DNA of 64,000 bases from contig CM070638.1 of the NCBI GenBank assembly GCA_036346255.1, positions 37,820,394 through 37,884,393 on the forward strand, given 5' to 3'. Shown piece by piece: positions 1 through 10,831 of the stretch. Origin of the DNA: Ampelocalamus luodianensis (lineage: Eukaryota; Streptophyta; Magnoliopsida; Poales; Poaceae). The notes under the pieces were generated by a model that was not told where the DNA came from, ran no database searches, and was given only the letters and a program-made list of their open reading frames with translations. The stretch's first letter is position 1, and each line of letters starts with the position of its first letter. A program made the translations under genes and the position numbers.

Positions 1-1641
1 CATCAGCTCTCTTTCAACTTGTGGTTCCTTTGACAAATCGTCAACCTGTTTATTTCATCGATAAATATTAAGATATGAATATCAGATATATTGAACCAAG
101 AAAACTAAGGTGAGTGATTACACTCATGACATATTACTATTAATTAGCAAACATTTTATAATTCACATGATATTGGAAAAACATACTGACCTGTATAACA
201 TTAACAAGTTTGTTAAGTTGCTCTACAACTTGTTTCAGTATTTTCTCTGTTCCAGATACTACTATGGTAAATAATGCCTTATCCTTGTTCAGCCCAACTG
301 CCAATGACTCGATGTTGTATCCTCTCCTAGCAAAAACCCCTGCAATTCGATTGATCATCCCACTTTCATCCCCAACAAAAACTGATAGCGTGTGGCGCTT
401 TATAATCCTACAATTTTAAGAAGGAAAAGGCATTCTAACACATCAATGATGAAGTACAGTAAAAACCTGAAGATCAAAATGGTATTATTAGAAGGATATG
501 TTTAATCATTTCTTTGTCGTGGATGCAACCAATTATAACTAAAACCAACAACACAAGTGTGCTGCTTTGAAATCTCTAATGGGAATGTGTCACAATTGGC
601 TCTCTTTTAGGTTTATAGATGCAAAGAATTATGATATTAAGCTGCTTGATATACTACTTTTGACCTTTGATCTTGAAGAAACAGAGGTCAACATAAGAAA
701 GAGGAGTTATGTTACAAGATACATACATAAATATGAAAAGTTTCTTTTTTTTCCAAATCAACTAGAAGAAAACAAACATGTTTTATGCATTGATGCATTC
801 ATCTTGAGAGTTACTATTTATGTTACACGAGTGAAACACGCTGTTAATCCACATGAAGAGCCCCAAAAACTGAAGCAAGAAGCAGAAAAAGGCCTGCTGG
901 TTGCTACATGTTTGCCCAAAGGATTTGTTGGCGAAACTTGTTCACAGATATCAATCCCAAAATAATCAATATGAATATATGATGCTTAGTGCAACTAACT
1001 TCTCTAAGCAATTGCCTTTTTGAAGTGAAGCTAAAAATCTGAACTCTGAATTAAGTTTTGCAGTCAAGAAATTGCACACGCACCAACATTTTACATACTC
1101 AAGAATCAATGTTTGGGAGTTACATGATCGGCACACTGCTTAATCAGGCTCGGGCGCTACAGGATATCGACATGAGATTTGCTTACCACGCAGGAACGAA
1201 CCAAGCTTACCTACGTACCCACATCACTAAGACACTAACAAAGTAAACGATCCGAGACCAGACTGGAACAAATAAAGATATGAATAATTCGATCAATCCA
1301 GGTCTTCTCTTGAACATTCCACATTTCCGATCAGGGCGAGAGAGAGACAGAGGACTTCGATCAAAAGGGGGTCATTTTCCCTCCTGCTTGCACCCGGACG
1401 ACCAAATCAAACCAGAGGAAAAAGAAATTTGAACATAGGGGAAGAGAGAAGCTTACGAGCCCCTAGGGCGGGGTGGCACCGGCTTGACGCCGCCGGTCGC
1501 CGGTGAAGCCGCGGAGGCGACCGCGACGGGGCGCGCCCACGGCCTCGAATAGACGGCCACTGTCGGCGGGGGCGGCGCGTATTGGCGGCCGTGAGACCCA
1601 ACCCCGGCCGCGGGGAGGCTGGAGGCGACCGCGGCGGCCAT
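1..1641 (-). CDS. Acetolactate synthase small (regulatory) subunit, chloroplastic, 5' part of the gene (three exons, continues past base 1)
   Basis: Seen: three minus-strand exons join in frame. Exon 1 is 1641-1457; it starts MAAAVASS and is rich in Ala, Ser, Pro and Arg, as expected of a chloroplast transit peptide. Exon 2 is 407-191 and exon 3 is 45-1. Donors GTAAGC (1456) and GTCAGT (190) and AG acceptors at 409-408 and 47-46 keep the phase: the split codon TC|G joins exons 1 and 2, and CAG|GTT joins exons 2 and 3. Exon 2 encodes an ACT domain with the stretches SVFVGDESGMINRIAGVFAR and GYNIESLAVG; exon 3 gives VDDLSKEPQVERELM. Known: these are hallmarks of the IlvN/IlvH-type plant ALS regulatory subunit, which binds the catalytic subunit in plastids and confers feedback inhibition by Val, Leu and Ile in branched-chain amino-acid synthesis. 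Inference: the remaining ACT repeat and C-terminus lie left of the window. An in-frame upstream ATG at 1722 lies inside a MITE, so 1641 is the better start. Intron 1 (1456-408) holds no supported gene. Confidence 0.93.
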
Positions 1642-2200
1642 GGGCGGGAGAGATCGAGACCGTGGGGCGAGGTGGGGTTTTTGTGGAGGGTTTGGATCCC
1701 GAGTAGACCGAATTTTTTTCAATTTAGTCTTTTTTTTTTGTAAAAAACGTATATTTATACTTCTGCTAGTCTTATTTCCAGTTTTTGACCCAGAGAGTCG
1801 GCGCCATGACTCACGCGCGCCGAGCTAAGCTTTCATGGCGCTGAGGTCCCGAACCCCAGCCCGGTGGTCACGCTGCCGCCGGTGGCTAGGGTTCGGGACT
1901 TCTGCGCCATGACTCACTGCGCCAGGGTTAGCTTCGCCGTGAGTCACGCGCAGACCCCGGGTCCAAAACCGAAATAAGACTAGCAGGTATAAATGTGCGT
2001 TTACGAAAAAAGGCTAAATTGAAGAAAAATACTACGAGTAGACGAAGAAAAAAATGTAAGAAATTATTTGGGCGCGTCAACTCGGACGGATCGTCACGTG
2101 GCCGACGTCTTGCAGAGGCCATGCGCGTCAGAATTGATCGAAAGTTCTTTGAACGGTTTCGCCGATCCGCGCTAATATTAGTGTATCTTTCCGCTTAAAA
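1642..2200 (-). promoter_or_regulatory. 5' UTR and proximal promoter region of the ALS small-subunit gene
   Basis: This is the DNA directly upstream of the minus-strand start codon at 1641. It contains a perfect palindromic G-box core CACGTG at 2095-2100, a known bZIP/bHLH binding core in plants. A foldback transposon (1709-2034) lies between the G-box and the start codon. No convincing TATA box for the minus strand was pinned down, and the transcription start site cannot be placed from sequence alone. Confidence 0.4.
1709..2034. mobile_element. Mutator-like foldback MITE (about 326 bp) with 9-bp target-site duplication
   Basis: Seen: long terminal inverted repeats of roughly 100 bp. The left arm runs from AATTTAGTCT (1721) through CTGCTAGTCTTATTTC (1764-1779) to the GTC/GACTCACG region near 1808. 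The right arm read on the minus strand carries AATTTAGCCT, CTGCTAGTCTTATTTC and GTGACTCACG in the same order. Both sides are flanked by CGAGTAGAC (1700-1708 and 2035-2043). A 9-bp duplication with long TIRs is the established signature of Mutator-superfamily MITEs. There is no transposase, so it is non-autonomous. It lies about 67 bp upstream of the ALS small-subunit start codon. The exact ends could shift by a few bases. Confidence 0.78.
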
Positions 2201-2752
2201 ATTATTAAAATGATGTTCATATATATAATAAAATAAAACTAAAAAAATGATACATATGAGCAGATAGAATCGTAAACCATACAATAAATATTAATTTTCT
2301 TTTACACACATATAAACAGAAATATTAACTATGTGTATTGCATCATCTGCTGCTACTACTACCATAAAATTAAAATTTTGAGCTCATAAATTGTTTACCT
2401 TTAGAAAATAAAGTTGATATCGACTTCTCTCCTCGACATGCTTCCTATTTTCAGCCATTACCGACTATCAAGGAAGAGGGCTACGCGTCGATGACCACTT
2501 CTTCCACCTTGAACCTAAGCCACGACTCGGTTCTCACGGTCATTGGCCTCTATAGCCCTCATCAAGCACATCGCGGCAAGAAGGTTGGAGGCCGGGGAAG
2601 CAGGCAGTGGCGGCATCACGGTGATAAGCAAGAGGGAGGTCGTGATGCTTGCTCAGCCGACGGAGAGCAAGAGGCGGCGGCGCAGGGAAGGATTATGTCG
2701 GACCTCAAATTTGGAACTTGAAATCTTCTATGTATGGTTGTGTTTTTCCTTG
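2044..2752. other. Intergenic DNA, no supported gene
   Basis: The stretch to about 2440 is AT-rich. A moderately GC-rich patch at 2470-2760 has two overlapping short open frames (2491-2721 and 2543-2758), neither with a recognisable domain. The second ends at the junction with the adjoining solo LTR. The patch could be a decayed exon or chance. Confidence 0.4.
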
Positions 2753-4860
2753 GATTAGTAAATAGCACACACAGTTACATCATTGGTTCAAACACATATC
2801 ATGAAAATACAAGTTATCACATAATACTAAACAAAACATAAATATATCTTATGGCTTTTGACTTGCAGAAGGGTTGGTCAAGCCAAACACTTTCAGAAAA
2901 CAGCAGAGGAAGAAGATTCAAGGCATAACACGTGGAACCTCCACGATATGCTCACCGGCAATCGACTGTGGGCTCACGATCTAGTTCTTGACTTTCTTGG
3001 TCTTCAGTCTTGATCAGCATCCGAATTTACCCTCAAGGTAGGCCTACAACCAGGTCTTGATCGGAGGTTGTAGTCGTGCAGTGTAGGAGACGCTGGTCGA
3101 TGTCTAGGTCCAGACGCCACTATGCTGCACTGAAGGGGCGATTCGAGTAATACTCGGTGTGAACAGTCCTCAGGTGAATAGTGTTCAGCATGAACAGTCT
3201 CGGTGCGAACAGTCCTCGTCGAGAACAGTACTCATAGTCGTCCCAACAGCCTTCTTTTGTGCTTACTGACTAAAAGAATGTAAATAGCGAGTATGAGTAC
3301 ACAACCGTACTCGCGAGCTAACACACAATGCATTTATCATAGATGCAAGGCTGGTTAAGAAAGTTTCAGAGTTCTTTTATTTGCCAAAAGCCATGTTTGA
3401 ATTAGATTAAGTAGTGAACATTTCGAGACTTAGCATTTTAAACAACATGTTTTATAAACTGAGTTCTTATTGAAATGTACTAGTAGAGGTCCAACCTCCT
3501 CCTATACTATTGAGTGGCTCCATCCACTCAATGTTCAAGTTATCCCATAATTACCACTGGTCCCAGACTAGGCCTTTTCAAATCCCTAGGGTCCCACCTC
3601 ATCTTTCCATTCATCCATAAATCGGTTTTATAGAAAAAGAAAAGCTATATCAAGCGAGTTCTCAGCACCGCTCTTGACCGTGAGCACGGCTATTCAAATA
3701 GTTTTCTTTACTCTGCAAAGTTCGCACGCTTTACCCACAAGAGATAATTATTTTGATATGTACACACGTTTCCTTGAACATGTGAATCAATGAGAGATTA
3801 TCACATGACCTTTAAATGCTCAACCTCGATGCAACCCCACCCGCTAAGGTTTCTACCGCCCAGAGCCAAGCTTTTCCAGGAGGCCCCCTCTTGCGCCGTG
3901 TGGTTTTCCCAGTGGCTTCTTTCCCCTTTACCCACGCCACATTCCTCCGATGGCGAAGCCACGTCGAGGAGAGCAAATTAGTTAGCCAGGTCGTACCCAT
4001 TATAGACTTGTGGTCGCACTGTTTTTACATGAGAGGTCATCACCAGATTCAGTCCTTAATTGACTTGGGCAACACATCCACATACCAACATCCTCTTTCC
4101 ATCCGCCCAAGTCGAAATCTGTTTTTCAGGTTTTATTTGTTTTGAAAATAATCCTTTAGTCTAACATACCAGCCAGGCTCCCAGCCTCGACTGTCCAAAT
4201 CTAGTTTTCATATTGAAAGAGTGTTATCGGGCAATGTAATGCCCAGATGACAATGTATCTAAGCAAGGCTAAGCACGACACTTAGATACAGACTTATTAA
4301 CTAGTATGTAACCCATTAAGTCTAGGGTGACAAAGGATAGTGTCCAAATTTAAGAATTGGAAGTTTATACACAATTATGGTTAAGGCATTAGCTACGACT
4401 AGACCCAATATAGTTGCATAAATCATAGCAATGCAATTTCATAATTTAAAGTAACATAATTTACAAAGAGCATGTGCAATATGATCAAAGTGTTGACTCG
4501 CTTTGCTCGACGCTCGATAAAGCTCTATACTCTGTATTTGCCCTTCTCAATATCTGATAATAATCTCGCTCAATGCGCTGATAATCATCCTGTTCAATAG
4601 TCTGACCGTCTTGATCTTCTTGGGATTGTGGTCCCATCACAACGTCAAAGTCTAACTACGCAGACTATGATTAAACCCAAGAGCGACTGAAAATAACCAA
4701 ATGAAATTCAATAAGTCCAAATACGTGCAAATAAACGAAACACTCCAAATGAGTGCAAACTATCTAACAACAACTCGACAAAACGACTGTGCCATATCTT
4801 TCAATATGGTGTGGAAGACTCCTTGATCGACTCGTGCCTACACGCCCGTAAGCCTCGTCG

Positions 4861-5395
4861 ACTAGGACCGGTCGTAAAGGACTTACGACCAGAGGATGGT
4901 CGTAGAGAGTCTTACGACTAGGGACTAGTCGTAAAAGAACTTACGACCACAGACTGATCATAGGAGAACTTCCGATCACGGGATAGTCGTATAAACGCTT
5001 ACGACTAGGAATTGATCGTAGAAGAACTTACGACCAGGTGGTGGTCGTAGAAAGGCTTATGACTAAGAACTGATCGCATAAGAACTTACGACCAGGTGGT
5101 GGTCGTAGAAAGGCTTACGACTAGGAACTGATCGCAAAAGGACTTACGACCAGATGGTGGTCCTAGAAAGGCTTACGACTAGGAACTGATTGTAGAAAGA
5201 CTTATGACCAGGTGGTGGTCGTAGAAAGGCTTACGACTAGGAACCGATCGCAGAAGAACTTACAACCAGGTGGTGGTCGTAGAAAGGCTTACGACTAGGA
5301 ACCGATCGCAGAAGAACTTACAACTAGGTGGTGGTCGTAGAAAGGCTTATGACTAGGAACCGATCGCAGAAGAACTTATGACCAGGTGGTTGTGG
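4861..5395. repeat. 58-bp minisatellite, about nine units, each with self-complementary arms
   Basis: The phrase ACCAGGTGGTGGTCGTAG or a close variant begins at 5033, 5091, 5149, 5207, 5265 and 5323: a constant 58-bp step. More diverged units extend left to about 4861 and one more lies to the right. Each unit carries CTTACGACC followed within about 8 bp by GGTCGTAG, and then CTTACGACTAGG, so the transcript could fold into repeated hairpins. It lies inside solo LTR A. Confidence 0.85.
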
Positions 5396-5869
5396 CATGG
5401 GAATAGGCCCTGGTGGAGTTAGTGGGTGCCTAGAGTGCAGTCGCGACCTTATGTGTGGAGGCTTATTTAATCCGAGTATTTCCTATTAAAGGAAATGAAG
5501 CACAATAGAGATTGAGTGATTCAATCCCAAGGAGTTTCCTCTCTGTGTATGTTTAACCAGAGATACGAGAGAGACTAGTGATGGTTTCCAAGAGAGACAG
5601 GGTTGAGCGATTCAATCCCAATAGGGAAACTTCAGATTAAAGTGGATAACTCTAACAGAGAGAGAGAAAGAGAATCTCCATAGGAACATTTCTCAATGGT
5701 TACCTAGCTAGGAGTGATTACCTGGTTAGGTGACACTCTCAGATCCTCTTTCGAGTTAAGAATGGTTCTTGAAGTCAGCCGTTATGGTTGGACTTGAGCA
5801 CGTATGTGTCTTACACACATGCGGGCAAAGTTTTAGACTAGAAGCCTTAGACCAGCGTGGTTGAGGCAA

Positions 5870-6150
5870 TCTCATCAAAGCTATAGACTAATGTGGTCGA
5901 AGGCGTAGACCAGTATGGTTGAACTAATATGGTCGAATTGAGTGGTCGAAAATCAGTGATCGAACTAAGTGGTCGGAACTCAGTGGTCGAACTGAGAGGT
6001 CGAACCGAGTGGTCGAAACTTAGTGGTCGAACTGAGTGGTCGAGATAGAGTGGTCGAAACTGTGTGGTCAAAACACAGTGGTCAAGAATGAGTGGTCGAA
6101 CTGTGTGGTCGAAACATAGTGGTCGAACTGTGTAATCGAACTGTGTTTGT
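5870..6150. repeat. Short tandem array of about 17-19 bp units built on GTGGTCGAA
   Basis: Successive units such as CTGAGTGGTCGAA, CTCAGTGGTCGAA and CTGTGTGGTCGAA recur with small spacing changes between about 5930 and 6140. It belongs to the same repeat-rich part of solo LTR A but differs in unit from the 58-bp array. Confidence 0.75.
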
Positions 6151-6540
6151 GGCGCTACAGTGCTCGTAGCACTATAGTACTCACGGATGCTACAGTACTC
6201 ATAGTGGGCTGCTTGGTCGTAGCGGCCGAGTGGTCGTGGCGCTACAGTATTCGTAGATTCTACAGCACCATGGTGGGTTGCGTGGTCATAGCGCCTGAGT
6301 AGTCGTAGTTGAATGTGGTCGTAGAAGGCTTCAACTGCAATTGGTCATAGCCGAACCTGGTCATAGACACTGGTCATGGACAGTGGTTATGGACGCTGGT
6401 CGTGAACAGTGGTCGTGGACGCTATAGTGCTTATGGTTGTACGGCACTCGAGATGCTACTGTACTCGTGAGTGCCGTAGTACTCGAAGGTGCCGCAGTGC
6501 TCGAGGATCGCGCGGTCGAGGAAGTTCGACCAGGTGTAGT
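6150..6540. repeat. Degenerate repeats of the GCTACAGTACTCGTAG type
   Basis: Repeated blocks combine a GCTACAGT or GCCGCAGT core with CTCGTAG or GGTCGTGG (for example 6165-6200, 6240-6260, 6419-6500). Spacing is irregular, so this is a degenerate array rather than a clean satellite. It is part of solo LTR A. Confidence 0.55.
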
Positions 6541-7575
6541 CAAATGAGGTTCGACTACCTGCAGTCGAAGGAGGTTTGACTATATGTGAAGATTACACGA
6601 TCCTGTGGTTAGAAGATGGTTCGACTAGGTGTAGTCGAAAGAGGGTACGACTAGGTGTAGTCGTATGAGGTACGACTGGGTGTAGGATGAGGAGGTACAA
6701 CTAGTAGTAGTTGAAGTTATGACTGGGGTGGTCATAAGAGATACGGCTGGTGTAGTCGTGGTAGGTGCGACTATGCGTAGTCGAAGGAGGTGCGACACGG
6801 TAATCGAAAGGTAACGATCAACTAGTCGGAGAGGGGACTACCACTATCAGGTCCAAAGTAGGATACAACTACTCGACGTGGTCGTAAGAAGGCTATGACT
6901 ACTCAACGTGGTCATATGAAGACTACAACTACTCAATGTGGTCGTAGAAAGGGTACAAGAAGAGTGCAACTGCTCAATGTAGTCGTAGGAAGGATACGAC
7001 TACTTAATGTGGTCCTAAGAAGGATACAAGACTATGACTACCCAATATGGTCGTAGGAAATACGACTGGATGTAGTAGGGGGAAATACGACTAGTTGTAG
7101 TTGAAGATACGACTAGGTATAGTTGTAGTTGAAGGTACGACTAGGTATAGTCGTAGGGGATACTACGGGGTGTAGTCGTAGGAGGTACAACTGGAGTTAT
7201 GACTGGGTGTTAGTCGAAGAAGACACGACTACCTGTAGTCGGAGGTGATATGACTACCTGTAGTCAGAGGTATGACTAGGTGTGGTAAGGGATACGACTA
7301 GGAGTATGACTGGGCATAGTCGTAAGAGGTACGGCTACATGTAGTCGAGGGAGGTACAACTACATATATCGAGGGAACACGACTAGGTGCAGTCGTAAGA
7401 GGTACGGCTATGTGGTCGTAGAGGGTTTGACTGGACATAGTCGAAGGATTTTCGACTACGTGGTTGTAGGAGACTCGGCTGGGCATAGTCGAAAGAGTTT
7501 CAACTACGTGGTTGTGGAAGATTCGGTTGCACGTAGTCGAATGAGTTTCGACTATGTGGTCGAGGATCTTGTTGC
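6540..7575. repeat. About 1-kb array of mini-hairpins: CGACTA-loop-TAGTCG units of roughly 25 bp
   Basis: Units of the form CGACTAGGTGTAGTCG recur many times, separated by AAGGAGGT-like spacers (clear at 6623-6680 and again near 7130-7160 and 7220-7265). The 6-bp arms CGACTA and TAGTCG are perfect complements around a 4-bp loop, so each unit is a potential stem-loop. Copies drift (CAACTA, TGACTA) and spacing varies. The array lies inside solo LTR A. Confidence 0.75.
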
Positions 7576-8674
7576 TTTGACGTGGTTGAACATACCAACA
7601 AAGAACAGAGGAAGAGCCGTGGAAAGAACCAGAGAGAGCTAGAGAAAGAACCAAGAAGAACAGCAACTCAAACAAAGAGCATCCTGGGCCACTAGGGATG
7701 TACCCAGTTATGGAGTCAGAGGGAAAGCTAGCCGGGAGTCAATGGCAATGGTGGATCATGACGGAGCGAAGCTCAAAACAAAGCAGTGAGGCCCAAGAGA
7801 AGAGAGTAGTCTTCAATCCTCCGGCGCTTTAGGGGAGTAGCGACGGCCCGCGGAGATGACTTGGGGTGCACCTCCCCATGAGGTCAATTTGTCTCCTTAG
7901 GCCAACTGGCCTGAGGAGAGGAAGAGCAAGGTCGGCAATAGCCCAACGGTGTTAATGGCAACAATGGTGGCGCTTAGTCGGCGAGCACTCGAGCCTTACT
8001 GAGCCCTAGCTCACTTTAGGAGGAAGAAGTCGATAAACACCGATGTGGTGGAGAAAGCGATGAGGGCTTGAAGTCGCTATAAATATCGCAGCGGGCGGCG
8101 CATGTGGCACGGCTACCGACAAGGCTAAGTGGTGGTGATGTTACGTGGTTGGCGGCACGTTGTTGCGGAGTGACGGGTTGAGCAATGACTATTATGGTTG
8201 AGGACCGCATGCGCTAAGCGTGCAGTGAAAGAATGTGCAAGACGCACTGCCCGGTCTTTAGTCAAAGCATCCGTGGCACCGGGTTTGACCAGCTGCTAGT
8301 CGGAGGAACAGGAGAGGAGGAGCGGTGGCATGAGTGGTGGCTTGGCTAGAAAAGAAAGGAGAAAGCGCGCATGGGTGCCGGGTCGAGTCGAACCATAACT
8401 GCACCAACGATTTAGCCAAAGGAATAGTAGGAAGAAGGGAAAAGGCTAGAAAGAATGGGAAGAGGCAGAACAACAGAATTTTAGGTTTGCTAAAATTTTG
8501 ATATTTGCTTTAGGAAACTCTTACGCGATAATAGATAAAATCATGATAGCGGAAGAGAAAATGCACTCAAGTAACTCAAAAATGCAATGAAGAAGAGCAA
8601 CACTAGCTATTACATAAAAAGTTTTAAAAATCCCATATTTTTGAATTTAGGCATTTTTGGGCTATTACAGATTA

Positions 8675-9259
8675 GCATGAAGAGGACGTGGTGCGATGAA
8701 CTTGAGATGGTGGCATGGTGAGGGAAGGGCATATTTATATCCGCCTATTCCTCATGCGTCATCGCTACCTCCTCCCTTCCCGCCGCTTCTCCTCTAAAGT
8801 ACCGCTGCTTCTCTCCTTCCTCCCGGTGCCTTCTCCTGTTCTTGACGCCGATTCCGTCCTCGCTACCTCCTCCTGTTGTCGGCAATACCTTCCGCGCCAT
8901 TGCCTTCTACGCTATTGGATCCTCATCTTCATGCATGTCGTCGTTGCAACCCATGGACCGAGTGCCGAAGGGGGTCGGGATCTCTGAGGCACGAAGTGAA
9001 TGCCACACGGGCGTAGGTGGTGAGTCGCGATGTGAGACGGGAAGGAGTGGCATGGCGATGAATTTCGGTGTGTGTGCATGTGAAGAAGAAGTGAGGCGGC
9101 GATGGTTTGGATGATTGCGGAAGAAGTGGAGGTATGGATGCGTTCGCGGTTACGGGGGGAGAGGGTGGTGGGGCGGGACCTTATCCTCACAAAGTTGGGT
9201 CCACATGTTGGTGCACCTCGATTAGAAATTTGGGAAGGGTAGGATAGGTCAACCGCGTC
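8675..9259. other. Low-copy or unclassified DNA, no supported gene
   Basis: This GC-moderate stretch follows the solo LTR. Overlapping frames at 8715-8987 (plus), 8842-9114 (plus) and 8912-9358 (minus) are mutual shadows without a recognised domain. The first resembles the Ser/Pro/Arg-rich translation of CT-rich DNA. Nothing further is supportable. Confidence 0.4.
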
Positions 9260-9845
9260 AAGGATGGAAAATGGTAAAGGATAATCGATTTTATCCGATA
9301 TTCGTATCCGAGAAAACACAAATGTGGTAAGTAAAATCTGCATTTGAATGAAAAACAAATACTATCCAGGAAAAATGGATAGTATTCGTATCCGTATTCG
9401 GTGTTATTCATATTCTGGAAAAAATGATTACTATCTGGAAAAACGAATACGAATACTATGCGTTTTTTCCCTGATACAAATACGGATACTATTCATTTTT
9501 TTTCCCGAATACGAATACGAATACTATCCATTTTTTCTGGACCATTTTTGTTTCGATGGGATCTTGATTCGGTGCTGAATCTGTGACTGTTGGGTGTTGC
9601 TACGACTCGTGTAGATAATAGACTGTAGACATGTAGTCATGTTACATAAATTTGTTCTACCGAGATTTATCGTAAAAGTTGTAGGATATTCGCATTCAAC
9701 CGAATTGAGTACATATTCGATTCGAATTCGAATTCGTATTCGTATTTGTATTTGTATTGGAGAATGTTCAAATTCGTATTCGTTTTAAAAATATGGATTC
9801 GTATTCGAGACTATTCGGTCCATATTCGATCCGTTTCCATCCCTA
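9260..9845. mobile_element. hAT-type non-autonomous element (about 586 bp)
   Basis: Seen: the right end reads CGTTTCCATCCCTA, which on the other strand is TAGGGATGGAAACGG; the left end is AAGGATGGAAAATGG. This matches the TAGGGATGAAAA-type termini known for Ac-like hAT elements. The body is full of CGAATACGAATAC and GGATA runs typical of grass hAT MITEs. Flanks are ACCGCGTC (9252-9259) and ACCACGTG (9846-9853), an 8-bp duplication with two mismatches. There is no transposase. It is an old insertion, judging by the imperfect TIR and TSD. Confidence 0.65.
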
Positions 9846-10350
9846 ACCACGTGCACAGGAGAAAAGACACTGTACCGCTGTGTGAGGGGTAAACTCATTC
9901 TTTTATTAGTTAAGTTAAGATTAAGACACCGAATTTCATATGCATAGATCAAACTCTAGTTAGCATTTCCAGAAGAAAAACAGTTGGAAATTGTGAATGA
10001 CTCGAATATACAATTTGGATGAACAACAAAACGAAAAAAAATGAAGGCACTACCTGTTTCGTAATCATATCGACAATAGTCTTTCTGCCAAGAATTTCAT
10101 ACTTGTAGTGTGTTTTTGTCAAATACAATGGACTCAATGAACCTAGCATCCATATATGATGTAAGATCCACGCTGTTGTTCGATTCACTCATATCTTGTG
10201 TTGCACTTCTGCTCCGTATCCTTTCAATTATTTATCGATCTATTTTAGTAAAGGAAGGTGCATATATAATAAATAGAATCCCATGGCCAAAGTATGTAAT
10301 TTTTTTTAAAAAAACCACGTAGATATATGCAAACAACAGATCCTGTCAAT
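9846..10350 (-). other. Unclassified DNA with a weak minus-strand exon-like stretch
   Basis: On the minus strand, 10188-10048 encodes a peptide ending KYEILGRKTIVDMITKQ, followed directly by CAG|GTAGTG, a plausible splice donor. An overlapping frame begins MSESNNSVDLTSYMDARF. The two frames suggest either a frameshifted exon or coincidence. No family was recognised. Confidence 0.25.
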
Positions 10351-10364
10351 TTCTATATATTTAG

Positions 10365-10500
10365 TAAAATAAGACCATTTATCCCTAAGAACTCATGCAT
10401 AAATAAGACCACCTCTCCTAATAGCAAGATCTAAATTTGTTACAGAGATGCTATTATTATACTAAAAATAGCAGCATGGTCTAATTCTTGCATACAACCC
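10365..10500. repeat. Direct duplication, copy 1 (about 130 bp)
   Basis: The segment from AATAAGACCATTTATCCCTA to the CCCCTAGTC motif recurs at 10691-10831 with small changes. The copies are separated by about 200 bp of unrelated AT-rich DNA. This looks like a local segmental duplication or two copies of a small unrecognised repeat. Confidence 0.7.
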
Positions 10501-10690
10501 CTAGTCATCAAAAGAATGATTTGAAGAGTTTAGAAATAATAGATGTGAGTAGTTTAAGGATTAACCAAACATGTCATACAATGAATTGCTACATGAACAA
10601 CTTATATCAACCAATTTTCCCTTTTAGCCCCACGCAGCATAAACAAGACCAATTCTTGTACTCAAAATTAAATAAGATTATGTTAACAAC

Positions 10691-10831
10691 ATAAATAAGG
10701 CCATTTATCCCTAAGAACTCATGCATAAATAAGACCACCTCATAAAAGCAAGATCTAAATTTGTCATAGAGATACTATTATTGTACTAAAAAATAAAAGC
10801 AAGGTCTAATTCGTGCATATAGCCCCTAGTC
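10691..10831. repeat. Direct duplication, copy 2 (about 140 bp)
   Basis: Second copy of the 10365-10500 segment, sharing the 'catttatccctaagaactc' and 'gcaagatctaaatttgt' blocks. It lies directly upstream of the exon-like minus-strand sequence at 10830-11140. Confidence 0.7.

Larger units (their letters stand above)
2758..8669 (-). mobile_element. LTR 'A': giant solo LTR (about 5.9 kb), minus orientation, Ty3/gypsy-like
   Basis: Seen: the right edge reads GGGCTATTACA, so the minus strand starts TGTAATAGCCC, a typical LTR 5' end. It is followed by GATTA (8670-8674). At the left, GATTA (2753-2757) is followed by GTAAATAGC, which looks like a TGTAA end that has lost its first T. The interior near 3640-4140 shares blocks with LTRs D and H, including the 'gctattcaaatag' and 'gcaaattagttagccagg' regions. 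There is no adjacent primer-binding site, polypurine tract or pol, hence a solo LTR. The centre holds four tandem-repeat arrays listed separately. The left end is less certain because its terminal dinucleotide is not canonical. Confidence 0.6.

Noticed and set aside
567..965. 132-codon plus-strand open frame
   Set aside because: It lies inside intron 1 of the ALS small-subunit gene, has no recognised domain and is AT-rich; best read as a chance frame.
4861..7575. CRISPR-like or satellite array
   Set aside because: Units are contiguous without unique spacers, the context is a plant LTR, and periods change between sub-arrays.
9260..9845. Simple-sequence origin for the CGAATAC-rich stretch
   Set aside because: The terminal TAGGGATGG-type repeats and near-matching 8-bp flanks fit a hAT MITE better than a microsatellite.
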